Positions 1 through 9,859 of a stretch of 62,385 bases of DNA are shown piece after piece. The stretch is from Desulfovibrio sp. GTDB lineage: Bacteria; Desulfobacterota; Desulfovibrionia; Desulfovibrionales; Desulfovibrionaceae. The stretch is from assembly GCA_031276485.1 (NCBI GenBank), contig JAISMY010000108.1, forward strand, positions 1 through 62,385. Direction: 5' to 3'. The number at the start of each line of letters is the position of its first letter. Within the stretch, counting starts at the first letter, position 1. Below the pieces are notes generated by a model. That model was not told the origin of the DNA. It ran no database searches and saw nothing but the letters and a program-made list of their open reading frames with translations. The position numbers and the translations under genes were made by a program.

Positions 1-113
1 GCCGGCTTCTTCGCTTCGCTCAGAATGACCTTTCCCTGTGCGCTGGCTCGAAAGTAGCTGAACATCGTACGTAATCAGGAATATTAATAATGATTATTTT
101 ACCTTGTCTCCTT

Positions 114-2651
114 CTAACCTTTTATCGTAATATCCTCAACATGCGGATGTGTAGAACGTATATATTGAAGCAAATTTTGCTTAAATTTCAGCAACCACTG
201 AGGGTTATTTCCTGAATATAAAATTATCTCCCAATTTTTATAGAAGTATCCATTGCTGCGCTCATGCATACGAAGTTCATAAACTGCTGAACAATGATAA
301 AATACGTTTATAATACGCCTGATTGCGTTCTGCATGTTGTCGGAATAAACAGAATCATAAAGTATAAATGCTTCCTTTGGTCGATTCAGCGGGGTTATGT
401 TTGTACGAAAATCTATCTCATTTATACATTTCGTAGTATTACAATATTCACATAGTGTTTGTAAGTTGGAAATTTCATTTTTACCTCCCATTGAGACAGG
501 CAAAATATGATCACTACAAAGTCTAACATATCTACTTTTTTCTTTTCCGCAGCATAGACAGGTAAAATGGTCGCGAGTAAAGATTTGCTTTCTTATTTCA
601 TCAGTTAAATATTCATCATTAGGATTTTCTTCTTGCGGAGATTTCGGAGGTTTATCTCTTCCATAAATTTTGTTTAGTACACGTTTCTGCGCTTTTTGAT
701 ATGCACTATAAAAAGTATCGAACGTCTTATAGAGAAACTCCCAATGTAGCCCGGTATTGTTAAATTTATTCATGAGAATAATATATGCATCATTCGGCGG
801 AGTTTCCAGCATTGATTCGGCTATCTTGTCCAAATCATAGTTATCACGTTCCTCAAAGTCTATGTACTTCGGGTCATTATTATTTTGTGCTTTATGCCGG
901 ACAATATTACCAATATTTTCGAGTAATAGTCCGTTGAAGTTGTCTTGATCAACATCGAAAAATCTTTGTGCCAACTTGTTTGCGTAGTCGTTCAATTTTT
1001 CTTCAGGTATGTCTTCGGCTGAGTATGCTTCCAAATCTTGTTTTTCAAGAAAATTAAGCAGCACAAAATATTTATCCTTGCAGAACTCGTATACAATTAC
1101 GCTTTCCTCGCAGGAAAGCATTTCTTCGTTTTCATTGGACGCAGCGGTATATTCGCACACAAGAAAACCTACGGGAATGAACGTCAAATGCGCCGCATCC
1201 TCAAAGCCTGAAAATGCTATATCGCTGACTGCTAATTTTATGAGTTGAACGGAAATCAATTCCATCGGGTTACGCCGCCGTACAGGCGGTTGTGCGGTGT
1301 CTGCTTTGCCGGGTACATCCGCCCACGGCAGTACCCGCTTCCATGTGTCATGAAAGAAGACAATGTTTGCATAATTTTTATTTTTTCCTCCACCGGATTT
1401 CTCGCCCCGCAGGGCACGCCCAATCATTTGCGTCAGCAAGATACTGCTTGTAGTTTGACGTGTAATCATCACTGTTTTCACATCTGGAACATCCACGCCT
1501 TCTGTGAGCATTTTGACGTTGACAACAACGTCATATTTATCCTCACGGAAATCCTGCATAACTTTATTATTATGCTCATTATTTCTTCGACCTGCTCCGC
1601 TTTGATAAGTCGACTCCCGTCCAGAAACTGTTGAATAAACAGCATCTGCTTTGATTCCCAGTTCTTTTAATTTTTCAACGATATATTCGCACTGAAACCA
1701 ACGGTCTGCGAATATCAGTGTCTTGCCGTATTCATTTTGATTTTTGCGGTAATCATCAACAATGAAGTTATTTCTACCTTGATTTCCCGCCAACTCTTCA
1801 ATAATGTTATCAGGCAGATCTTTATGTTTGTTTACCAGTCTGTCAAACAGTCCATCGTCAACTTCAAATTCCATTCCTGTTTGTTTTTCAATGTACTTTG
1901 GAATTGCAAGTATTTTGTTAAGTTCTAGCTCTTCTTTTTTTGCTTCATAACAAATCCACTTATCGAATATGTTTTTCAGCCAGCCGCTAATGCGTTTGTC
2001 CATATGCATTGGTGTTGCGGTTAAACCGAGAATGTATAAATTTTTTATTTCTTCACGCAGAGACAGCATCAATGTACGACAACCATATGCCGGTGTATGG
2101 TGTGCTTCGTCAATTACTACAAAAAGCTGAGTATTTCGACAATTATCTATAAAACGTCGAAAAGGAGTTTTGGCTGCATTACCATAACTGTCAAGATATT
2201 CTAATGAATAGGCACTTATTGCTGTTTGAGTAGTACAAATTAGAACATCATCTGTAGATTCAATAGTTCCTTGGTTTGCATGTTCCTTATTACTCGATAT
2301 AACGCGCAGGTTAATTTTACTCCGTCCGTTTGCATTATGAATTTCATTATAAAATGTTTCTGCTGCTTGGTCCAATAGGTAAGCGGATTGAGCCAGCCAT
2401 AAAACTTTTGTTCCTTTTGTAAGAATATTGCGACAAATCCAATTTACAGCAGCATATGTCTTGCCGCCCCCTGTAGGAAGCACAAGCAGCGTACCCTTAT
2501 ACCCATAAATCGGCAGTGTTAATGTTTTTGACAGAGCATTGAATGATTTTTGCTGGTGCGGAAACGGTTGTTTATCGCGATGTTCTTTCTCACACGCAAG
2601 TTTTGGTACATCGAGAACGAAGTAGCCTGTCATTGTAAATATCACATCCAC
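114..2651 (-). CDS. DEAD/DEAH-box (SF2) helicase with C-terminal HNH endonuclease domain
   Basis: Walker A LPTGGGKTYAA, DEAH box VVIDEAHH, helicase C motif TEGVDVPDV...QMIGRALRG; C-terminal zinc/HNH CLCCGKE...LCSDHILPVSMGGKNEISNLQTLCEYCNTTK; visibly AT-rich versus the rest of the window. Confidence 0.9.
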   Translation of the reverse strand: MDVIFTMTGYFVLDVPKLACEKEHRDKQPFPHQQKSFNALSKTLTLPIYGYKGTLLVLPTGGGKTYAAVNWICRNILTKGTKVLWLAQSAYLLDQAAETFYNEIHNANGRSKINLRVISSNKEHANQGTIESTDDVLICTTQTAISAYSLEYLDSYGNAAKTPFRRFIDNCRNTQLFVVIDEAHHTPAYGCRTLMLSLREEIKNLYILGLTATPMHMDKRISGWLKNIFDKWICYEAKKEELELNKILAIPKYIEKQTGMEFEVDDGLFDRLVNKHKDLPDNIIEELAGNQGRNNFIVDDYRKNQNEYGKTLIFADRWFQCEYIVEKLKELGIKADAVYSTVSGRESTYQSGAGRRNNEHNNKVMQDFREDKYDVVVNVKMLTEGVDVPDVKTVMITRQTTSSILLTQMIGRALRGEKSGGGKNKNYANIVFFHDTWKRVLPWADVPGKADTAQPPVRRRNPMELISVQLIKLAVSDIAFSGFEDAAHLTFIPVGFLVCEYTAASNENEEMLSCEESVIVYEFCKDKYFVLLNFLEKQDLEAYSAEDIPEEKLNDYANKLAQRFFDVDQDNFNGLLLENIGNIVRHKAQNNNDPKYIDFEERDNYDLDKIAESMLETPPNDAYIILMNKFNNTGLHWEFLYKTFDTFYSAYQKAQKRVLNKIYGRDKPPKSPQEENPNDEYLTDEIRKQIFTRDHFTCLCCGKEKSRYVRLCSDHILPVSMGGKNEISNLQTLCEYCNTTKCINEIDFRTNITPLNRPKEAFILYDSVYSDNMQNAIRRIINVFYHCSAVYELRMHERSNGYFYKNWEIILYSGNNPQWLLKFKQNLLQYIRSTHPHVEDITIKG

Positions 2652-3159
2652 TTGCCTTACGGCAGTTATCGCACATCATCCGAGCTTTTCAGATTACCCT
2701 GTCATGCATACGAAGTTGACTATCTCTATAAATGCCTTTTCAGTTTTAGTAAACCGAAATTTAACTAATCAGGATTAATTTACTGCATGTGAATTTTTAG
2801 AGCATTATGCAAAGAATTTTTTTGTTTCAGAAATACCTTGTAGCGTAATGGTTTCAAGGTACATGAACATTCGCAAGTTAAAGAGTCGGCTCTGAAAATG
2901 CACTACCGGGCATTAGCGGTCTGTTTGGTGAGCATATGGCATATCCACCGGCAAAGTAAAAAAAGAGCGGAAAACGCGCCCGCCCCCAAGGCGTTCATCC
3001 GCTTCTTGAAATTGAAAGCGGCTGCGGCCGGTGAGAGTGTTGCCCCATATATAGATTGTCGCCAACTAACTACATGAAATATCGAGTTTTTTCTGAACCA
3101 GGCCCAAATTTTATATTTCTTCTACAACATTTTATTTTTATTACGCTTCTGTGCCGTAT

Positions 3160-3183
3160 CTCTATATATTGATGCACACTCTC
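3160..3183 (+). promoter_or_regulatory. Promoter-like motif CTCTATATATTGATGCACACTCTC, copy 1 (upstream of TAXI gene)
   Basis: 23/24 identical to 7846-7869; contains TTGATG followed at 17 nt by AACTAT. Confidence 0.45.
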
Positions 3184-3474
3184 TTGTTATAAACTATGTC
3201 GTTGTAGCGCTATAGTCGGTCGTTTGCAACTGTGATTACGGATTCAGGTTATGTCTTATAGTGCAAAGCACGTCCCCGGCGTATTGTCGGGACCGGGCCG
3301 GACGCGCGGCTCGCCGTCCTGCCGGGAGCGGACGCTGTGCGCGGTTGTACGGATGCGCTCGCCGCCGCGCAATGATTCCACTGCCGCCGGGCGGACGCGA
3401 GGCGCGCGCAACTCTGGACGCTGCGCACAATTGTTGTTATGGAGCCAAAGAGCATACTGCAAGGGGGAAAAACA

Positions 3475-4464
3475 ATGAAAACAGCGCGCCTCCTGTGCCT
3501 CTCGGCCGCGCTTCTGTGTCTTGCGGCAGGCGCCCCGGCGGAAGCGGCGCCGCCCGAGGTCAATCGCGGCAACCATTTCATCACCATACTCACCGGGCCG
3601 ACCAGCGGCATCTACTTCCCCATAGGCGTAGCTTTTTCCAACTTCCTGGGCAGCGTCGGCTACCAGACGTCCGCAACGGCCACCGGCGCAACGGCGGAAA
3701 ACATCAATGCCCTGCTGACGGGCCAGGGTGAAATGGCCATTGCCATGGCCGACGCGGTCATCCAGGCGGTGGAGGCCTTCGGCGCCTACGCGGGCAAAGA
3801 ACCTGCCGTAAAACTGCGCGCCATGATGGGACTCTGGCCCAACTTCTGTCAGATCGTGACCACCGCCGATTCGGGGATCAAGACCTTTGCCGACCTCAAA
3901 GGCAGGCGGATCGGGGTGGGGGCGCCGAACTCAGGCGTGGAACTCAACGCCCGCATGCTGTTTGAAGCTCACGGCATGAGCTACAAAGACTGCCGCGTGG
4001 ACTACCTCAGCTACGGCGAAGCCATAGACCAGATGAAAAACGGCCTCTGCGACGCGGCCTTCGTTACCTCCGGCCTCGGCAACGCCACCATACGGGAATT
4101 GGGCACGAGCAAAAAAATCTCCTTTGTGCCCGTGGAACGCGAAGCACTGGACAGGCTCACCGCCAAGTATCCCTTCTACTTCAAGGCCACCATACCGGCC
4201 GACATCTACGGCGCCGACAAGGATACCGCCACCGTCGCGGTCATGAACATCATGCTCGTTGACGTCACGCTGTCCGACGACGTGGTCTACGACCTGCTGG
4301 ACCTTATTTATTCCCCCGAGGGCCTGGAAGCGATCCATGCCGCACATCCCACAGCAGCGGCCAACATCAGGCCGGAAACGGCCCTGCGCGGCATAGTCGG
4401 AACCTCCGTGCCGCTGCACAGCGGCGCGGTGAAGTATTACACCGACAAAGGGCTGCTCAGGTAG
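3475..4464 (+). CDS. TAXI-family TRAP transporter solute-binding protein
   Basis: Signal peptide MKTARLLCLSAALLCLAAGAPAEA; TGPTSGIYFPIGVAFSNFL and GRRIGVGAPNSGVELNAR typical of TAXI proteins; RBS AAGGGGGA before ATG at 3475 (ORF track starts at 3439). Confidence 0.93.
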   Translation: MKTARLLCLSAALLCLAAGAPAEAAPPEVNRGNHFITILTGPTSGIYFPIGVAFSNFLGSVGYQTSATATGATAENINALLTGQGEMAIAMADAVIQAVEAFGAYAGKEPAVKLRAMMGLWPNFCQIVTTADSGIKTFADLKGRRIGVGAPNSGVELNARMLFEAHGMSYKDCRVDYLSYGEAIDQMKNGLCDAAFVTSGLGNATIRELGTSKKISFVPVEREALDRLTAKYPFYFKATIPADIYGADKDTATVAVMNIMLVDVTLSDDVVYDLLDLIYSPEGLEAIHAAHPTAAANIRPETALRGIVGTSVPLHSGAVKYYTDKGLLR

Positions 4465-4467
4465 GCT

Positions 4468-5070
4468 ATGTCTGCAAAAGGCCGAACGGCCTTTACCGGA
4501 AAGGCGCGCCGCATCCGCCCTGCTCCGCTCCCGGCCGCCTGCTTTGCGCGCCTGCCCGCGGTCCGGCGCGTTTTGCGTCAGATCGTGCTGTTTGCGCTTC
4601 CGGCCGCATTTTGCCTTGGGTATGCGCTGCCCGCGCCGTGCGCGGCAGGCGGGTTCGTGGTACGCATTTATGAACGGCAAAGCGGCAAACTGCACGCCGA
4701 GGCTCCGGCCGGGGTGAACAGCCGTCTTTTTTTCGGCTGGACACACTCCCAGGAACGGATTCCCTGGAACGAATACTACCATGTGGACGGGCAGGGCCGA
4801 CTTGTGCTTGATGCCGTTACCTTTCCCGCCTTCGGGGCGGGTATTCCCGAGAACGCCGGACGCGTCTGCTATGTGCGGGACGGCCTGATCCACATGGAGG
4901 AAATCGACAGGCCGTTCGACGAACTGGACTGGCTCAATTCGCACACGGCAACGCGCGATATCCGTATCGACGGCAGACTTGTCGCCCGCGGCTCGGACCT
5001 GCCCCGGCACACCCGGATGCGCCTGGTGATAGAAGAAAAAGAGGCGGGCCGCTCCGCCGGCATGGAATAA
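4468..5070 (+). CDS. DUF1850 domain-containing protein (TAXI-TRAP associated)
   Basis: Starts 3 nt after the TAXI gene stop; FFGWTHSQERIPWNEYYHVDGQGRLVL is DUF1850-like. Confidence 0.8.
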   Translation: MSAKGRTAFTGKARRIRPAPLPAACFARLPAVRRVLRQIVLFALPAAFCLGYALPAPCAAGGFVVRIYERQSGKLHAEAPAGVNSRLFFGWTHSQERIPWNEYYHVDGQGRLVLDAVTFPAFGAGIPENAGRVCYVRDGLIHMEEIDRPFDELDWLNSHTATRDIRIDGRLVARGSDLPRHTRMRLVIEEKEAGRSAGME

Positions 5071-5336
5071 CCGGAAGCGCAGGAGAGCGCCCCGGGCGCC
5101 CCTGCGAGGCCCGAGCCGGGGGCTTGCGTTTGTCGGAAAAAGGACATAGCATCGGCATTTTTCAGCAGAAATCAGTAAACAGCGGAAGGAATATCCGGCA
5201 CTAGCGACAGGACGCATCAGGGCGCATCATTTTCAACTGCGTGACGACTTCAACAAGACCGCTTCGGGCCGCAACTCCGGCGTGACCGTCGCCTCGGGCC
5301 GGTCGTTTTGACAGCCATACGGAGACGCGCATCTCT

Positions 5337-7649
5337 ATGAACACGCACAAGCAGCTGCTGAACGCCGTTCTCGACGCTTCGCTGGACGGCATCATTGCCC
5401 TGTCGGCGTCGATAGAAAAACCCTATGCCACCTCCGTCTATTCCGCATTGTTCCCCGGCTGGGAAACATTGCGATACAACGGCCCGCTTGACATTGTTCG
5501 TGATTTTTACGCGCAATACATTACCAACGCTGATGAGCTCATTCAGATTATCTCCGAAGTCCGCCGGACGCGGGAACTTCGCGAAGTAAGAATATACAGG
5601 CGTGACGGGAGCGTCCTGCATGTCATCGGCAAGGTTATTAGAACCCGGGACGGCGCTGAAACCGAAGTATGGACCCACCGGGATATTACCGAACAATGCC
5701 GGCAGGACGAACAACTGCAATTGCGTCTTCAGCTCATTACGGCAGTGCTTGACGCGTCCAACGACGCCGTTTTTACCATTGTGGAAGGGCTGGAAGAACC
5801 CCTGGCCAACGCAAAATATTCCTCAATCTTTCCGGGCTGGGAAGAAGCCCTGCGTTACGGTCAGCCCATGCAGGAGGTCGCGGAATTCTTCTCGCGGTAT
5901 CTTGTCGACTGGGAAGTACACGTTAATCTGGTCGCCGAGGTGCGGCAAACCGGGCAATACCGGCAGGCGGTCACTCACCACAAGGACGGCCGGATTATTC
6001 ATATGTCCGGCAAGATGGTGAATGCCGCATTTATCCGGCGCGGAGCGCTGGAAATTTACACACTCCGGGATATTACCGAAGAAGTCCACAGCAGACAAAA
6101 AATGCATGCCATGCAGTTGACGGTGGATAATTTGTCCGAACCGGTTATCTGGTCCGACCTCCGGGGAAAAATTACCTACGTCAATCAGGCGGCCTGCACA
6201 GCTCTCGGTTATGACGGACCTGAGGAAATTATCGGCAATACCATACAGCATTTTTACCAAACGCGCCGCTTCGGCGACGGCAATGCCGATATCTGGAGCG
6301 CGGCGTTTGCAACGCTCCATCAGGATTCGCACATCAAATTTGATCATGAGACGCTTGTCAGGAAAGACGGCACACTTCTGCCGTGTACGATACTGGTAGA
6401 CTATATCGCCCAGGGCGACGAGTCGTTTTCGGCAATGTGCTTTCACGATTTGTCCGAACAAATCCAGAGGATTGAAGCGGAACGGGCCACAGAAGAAAAA
6501 TCGAAGTTCCTCGCCCACATGAGTCACGAAATCCGCACGCCCCTCAACGGCATCATCGGACTCAGCGGTCTTTTGCTCGGTACGCAACTGAACGACAAAC
6601 AGCGCGGCTATGCCGAATTGCTCCAAACCTCCGGCAGCCATTTATTGTCGATTATCAATGATATTCTTGATTTCTCAAAAATTGAAACCGGAAAACTCGA
6701 CATTGAAAAAATCAGGTTCGATCTGAAAGAACTGGTTGACAGCGCCGTGGCGATGTTGACTCCGCGGGCTGACGAAAAAGGCATCCGCCTGGAAAATGAA
6801 TGCGCGCTTCAAGACCTTCCTCCCCTTGCCGGCGACCCCGTCCGTATCCGGCAGATTTTGGTCAACCTGATGAACAACGCCGTCAAGTTCACCGGTCACG
6901 GCTCCGTACGAATCGGCGTAAGTGAGGAAACGCAGGAACCGGACGCCGAACGCGGTGTCCGGTTGCTCAAATTTTCCGTGTCGGATACCGGTATCGGTAT
7001 TCCGAAAGACAAAACCGGACGCCTTTTCGCTTCTTTTTCACAGGTCGACGCCTCGACTTCCCGGCAATTCGGCGGCACCGGTCTGGGCCTTGCGATCTCG
7101 AAACAGCTCGTCGTGTTGATGGGCGGAGAAATAGGCGTCGACAGCATTGAAAATGTGGGGTCCACATTCTGGTTTACCTTGCCTTTGCCCGAATATGTCG
7201 CTGAAGACGGTCTGGAGGACGACGTTCCCCATGATCGTGAAACAGCGGCGCATCCCTTGCGCAATGCCGATTACCTGCTGCTGGTCGCCGAGGACAATGC
7301 CGTCAACCAGATTGTCATCGGCGAGATTCTTGAAAAATTCGGCTTTGCCTACGAAATCGTCGCTGATGGGAACGCTGCCGTTGAAGCGTTTACAAAGAAA
7401 CAGTACTCACTGATTTTAATGGACTGCCAAATGCCGGAAATGGATGGTTTTCAAGCGACAAGAAAAATCCGTCAACTGGAAAACGGCACGGCGGCGGGAC
7501 GATATACGCCGATTATCGCTTTGACGGCCAATGCGACCAAGGCGGATCAGAAGGAATGTATGGAAGCCGGAATGGATGCTTATTGCAGCAAACCGATCAA
7601 CATTGAACAGCTCATTGCATCGGTCAACAAATGGCTGAGAGCGGATTGA
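5337..7649 (+). CDS. Soluble hybrid histidine kinase: tandem PAS-like modules, PAS, HisKA, HATPase, receiver
   Basis: H-box FLAHMSHEIRTPLNGI; N box NLMNNAVKFT; DTGIGIP; GGTGLGLAIS; receiver LILMDCQMPEMDGF ... KPI; no obvious TM segment. Confidence 0.95.
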   Translation: MNTHKQLLNAVLDASLDGIIALSASIEKPYATSVYSALFPGWETLRYNGPLDIVRDFYAQYITNADELIQIISEVRRTRELREVRIYRRDGSVLHVIGKVIRTRDGAETEVWTHRDITEQCRQDEQLQLRLQLITAVLDASNDAVFTIVEGLEEPLANAKYSSIFPGWEEALRYGQPMQEVAEFFSRYLVDWEVHVNLVAEVRQTGQYRQAVTHHKDGRIIHMSGKMVNAAFIRRGALEIYTLRDITEEVHSRQKMHAMQLTVDNLSEPVIWSDLRGKITYVNQAACTALGYDGPEEIIGNTIQHFYQTRRFGDGNADIWSAAFATLHQDSHIKFDHETLVRKDGTLLPCTILVDYIAQGDESFSAMCFHDLSEQIQRIEAERATEEKSKFLAHMSHEIRTPLNGIIGLSGLLLGTQLNDKQRGYAELLQTSGSHLLSIINDILDFSKIETGKLDIEKIRFDLKELVDSAVAMLTPRADEKGIRLENECALQDLPPLAGDPVRIRQILVNLMNNAVKFTGHGSVRIGVSEETQEPDAERGVRLLKFSVSDTGIGIPKDKTGRLFASFSQVDASTSRQFGGTGLGLAISKQLVVLMGGEIGVDSIENVGSTFWFTLPLPEYVAEDGLEDDVPHDRETAAHPLRNADYLLLVAEDNAVNQIVIGEILEKFGFAYEIVADGNAAVEAFTKKQYSLILMDCQMPEMDGFQATRKIRQLENGTAAGRYTPIIALTANATKADQKECMEAGMDAYCSKPINIEQLIASVNKWLRAD

Positions 7650-7845
7650 CTGCATGGATGAGCCTGTCGCGTTCCGGCGGAACCGAACCGGACGGGCCCG
7701 CGCTTCAAAGGGAAGAGGAGAACGGCGCCCTATATCCAGATGAATACATAATAACAGTGTGAAATATTAAACTTTTTTACCGGAGATCCGGTTTCGTCGC
7801 TCTTTACTTATAACTCATTGAGTTAATTTCTTTTATGCGCCGGAA

Positions 7846-7869
7846 CTCTATATATTGACGCACACTCTC
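7846..7869 (+). promoter_or_regulatory. Promoter-like motif CTCTATATATTGACGCACACTCTC, copy 2 (upstream of cstA)
   Basis: 23/24 identical to 3160-3183. Confidence 0.45.
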
Positions 7870-8174
7870 CGCATATTTACGACCTCATGAAATTCCGCTT
7901 TCGGCTTCGAGGGGGGACGCATCCTGTTTCGCGGTTCCTCATCGGTCAATTCATGTGCTGCCTATTCCGGTCATATAATCTGCTCCCGACACACTTTGCC
8001 GGCGTACGATTGACTAAATTACAAAGAAGCGTATAGCTGACATAAGGATGCGCCGCCGTCGGGACATCCGGGACATCAGTGCGGATTCGGCACTCTGTAT
8101 CGGGACGCCGGCGCACCCTATCGAGAGGCAAAACTTTATTCACCTTTTACCGACAATATACAGGGAGGATAACT

Positions 8175-9638
8175 ATGCCGAACGTTGTTTATTTCCTGCT
8201 GGCCCTTGCGGCTTTGCTTTTGGGCTTCTTTGTTTACAGCCGGGTTATCGAAGGACTGTTCGGCGCGAACTACGACAGACCTACACCGGCTCACACCATG
8301 GCCGACGGCGTGGACTACATCGTCCTGCCGCGCTGGAAAATTTTCATGATTCAACTGCTGAACATTGCGGGAGTAGGACCGGTCTTCGGCCCCATCCTGG
8401 GCGCGCTGTACGGACCCAGCGCCCTGCTCTGGATCGTCATCGGGTCCATTGTCGCCGGAGGCGTACACGACTATTTTTCCGGCATGATGAGCATCCGCTA
8501 CAGAGGCACTTCACTGCCCGACGTCGTCGGATATACTCTGGGCAACGGCTTCAAACAGTTCATGCGCGGCTTTTCCATCGTGCTGCTGGTTCTGGTGGGC
8601 GTGGTTTTCGTCACGGCCCCGGCCGGCCTTCTGGCCAAGCTCACGCCGGACTGGATGAATCTGCCGTTCTGGGTCATCGTCATTTTCGCCTATTATTTTC
8701 TGGCGACCATCCTGCCCATAGACCTGATCATCGCGCGCCTGTACCCGCTGTTTGCGATAGTCCTGCTGATCATGGCCTTCGGCGTGGCGGGCGGAATGAT
8801 TATCGAAGGCTATACCTTCTACAACTGGCCTACGGTGGAAGGCGCGAGCCTGTTCGGCAACCAGCACCCCAAGGGGCTGCCTATGTGGCCCATGATGTTC
8901 ATTACCATTGCCTGCGGCGCGTTGAGCGGCTTTCACGCCACCCAGTCTCCGCTGATGTCCCGTTGCGTGCCCGATGAGAAATGCGGACGCGGCATTTTTT
9001 ACGGCGCGATGATCGCCGAAGGCCTCATAGCCCTGGTCTGGGCCACGGCCGGCATGACCTTGTACCACAGCGCCCCCGAACTGATGAGCGTGGGCGGACC
9101 GGCAGTGGTCGTTGAAAAGGTGTGCTTTACGCTTATGGGCCCGGTGGGCGGCGTACTGGCCATTCTGGGCGTCGTGGCCCTGCCCGTGACCTCCGGCGAC
9201 ACCGCCTTCCGGGCGGCGCGGCTGGTCATAGCCGACTTCAGCGGCGTCCCGCAGGGCAAACCCCTGAACCGTCTGTTGATTGCCGTGCCCCTTTTCGTCG
9301 TCGGCATCGTGCTTTCCCAGGTGGACTTCAACATTATATGGCGTTATTTCGGCTGGTCCAACCAGACCCTGGCCACAGTGGTACTCTGGTCGGCTGCGGC
9401 CTATGTTGTGCGCAGGGGCGGCATGCACTGGCTTATCTCTCTGCCGGCCACCTTTATGACGGCTACGGTTATCGCGTACATCTGCATAGCCCCGGAAGGG
9501 TTGCGGCTCGGCTATACCCTTTCCGTAGGCATCGGGTGCGCCGCGGCTGCCCTGGCGCTGGCCGTTTTTCTGTCCAAGGCGGCGTGGTTCCGCAACAACG
9601 TGCCGCTTGAACTGAATGCGGCGGGGGCTCCCGCCTGA
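8175..9638 (+). CDS. cstA: Carbon starvation protein A family transporter (CstA)
   Basis: [44 protein letters not shown]-type CstA signature; GGAGG RBS before ATG at 8175. Confidence 0.93.
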   Translation: MPNVVYFLLALAALLLGFFVYSRVIEGLFGANYDRPTPAHTMADGVDYIVLPRWKIFMIQLLNIAGVGPVFGPILGALYGPSALLWIVIGSIVAGGVHDYFSGMMSIRYRGTSLPDVVGYTLGNGFKQFMRGFSIVLLVLVGVVFVTAPAGLLAKLTPDWMNLPFWVIVIFAYYFLATILPIDLIIARLYPLFAIVLLIMAFGVAGGMIIEGYTFYNWPTVEGASLFGNQHPKGLPMWPMMFITIACGALSGFHATQSPLMSRCVPDEKCGRGIFYGAMIAEGLIALVWATAGMTLYHSAPELMSVGGPAVVVEKVCFTLMGPVGGVLAILGVVALPVTSGDTAFRAARLVIADFSGVPQGKPLNRLLIAVPLFVVGIVLSQVDFNIIWRYFGWSNQTLATVVLWSAAAYVVRRGGMHWLISLPATFMTATVIAYICIAPEGLRLGYTLSVGIGCAAAALALAVFLSKAAWFRNNVPLELNAAGAPA

Positions 9639-9645
9639 CGACCGG

Positions 9646-9740
9646 GGAAACAACGAGTGAACTGCCCGGCAAGGATTCGCTTGCAAATCCTTGCCGCGAA
9701 ACAGGAGCAGGCGGGCTTTGCCCGCCGTAAGCGAACTTGC
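9646..9740. repeat. Interspersed palindromic repeat family B (copy 1, partial)
   Basis: About 71 bp core CGGCAAGGATTCGCTTGCAAATCCTTGCCGCGAAACAGGAGCAGGCGGGCTTTGCCCGCCGTAAGCGAACT matches the 60203-60331 copy in inverted orientation with one mismatch. Confidence 0.85.
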
Positions 9741-9794
9741 TCTGGTTGCGCTCAGAATGACAAAAACGTAGTCATACTGAGCCGCAGCGAAGCA

Positions 9795-9826
9795 TTGAAA
9801 AGGGCGGGGTTTCCCGCCCTTTTCAA
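9795..9826. terminator. Bidirectional terminator hairpin between convergent cstA and AsmA-like gene
   Basis: Perfect 14-bp stem TTGAAAAGGGCGGG/CCCGCCCTTTTCAA with loop GTTT. Confidence 0.8.
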
Positions 9827-9859
9827 CAGCAATGCCTGAATGCCGGGCGGCGTTTTCCG

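Noticed and set aside
80-102. AT-rich Fur-box-like sequence AATATTAATAATGATTATTTTAC
   Set aside because: Weak match in an AT-rich tract with no adjacent iron gene in the window.
265-2717. 16-bp direct repeat TCATGCATACGAAGTT at 265 and 2702 flanking most of the helicase-HNH gene
   Set aside because: One copy lies inside the coding region and about one such match is expected by chance; not enough to call an insertion boundary.
8048-8977. 309-aa plus-strand ORF overlapping cstA in another frame
   Set aside because: His/Arg-rich frame-shifted translation of cstA; cstA itself has RBS, TM pattern and family motifs.
9657-9839. 60-aa [29 protein letters not shown]...
   Set aside because: Translated repeat family B plus terminator; no evidence it is a gene.
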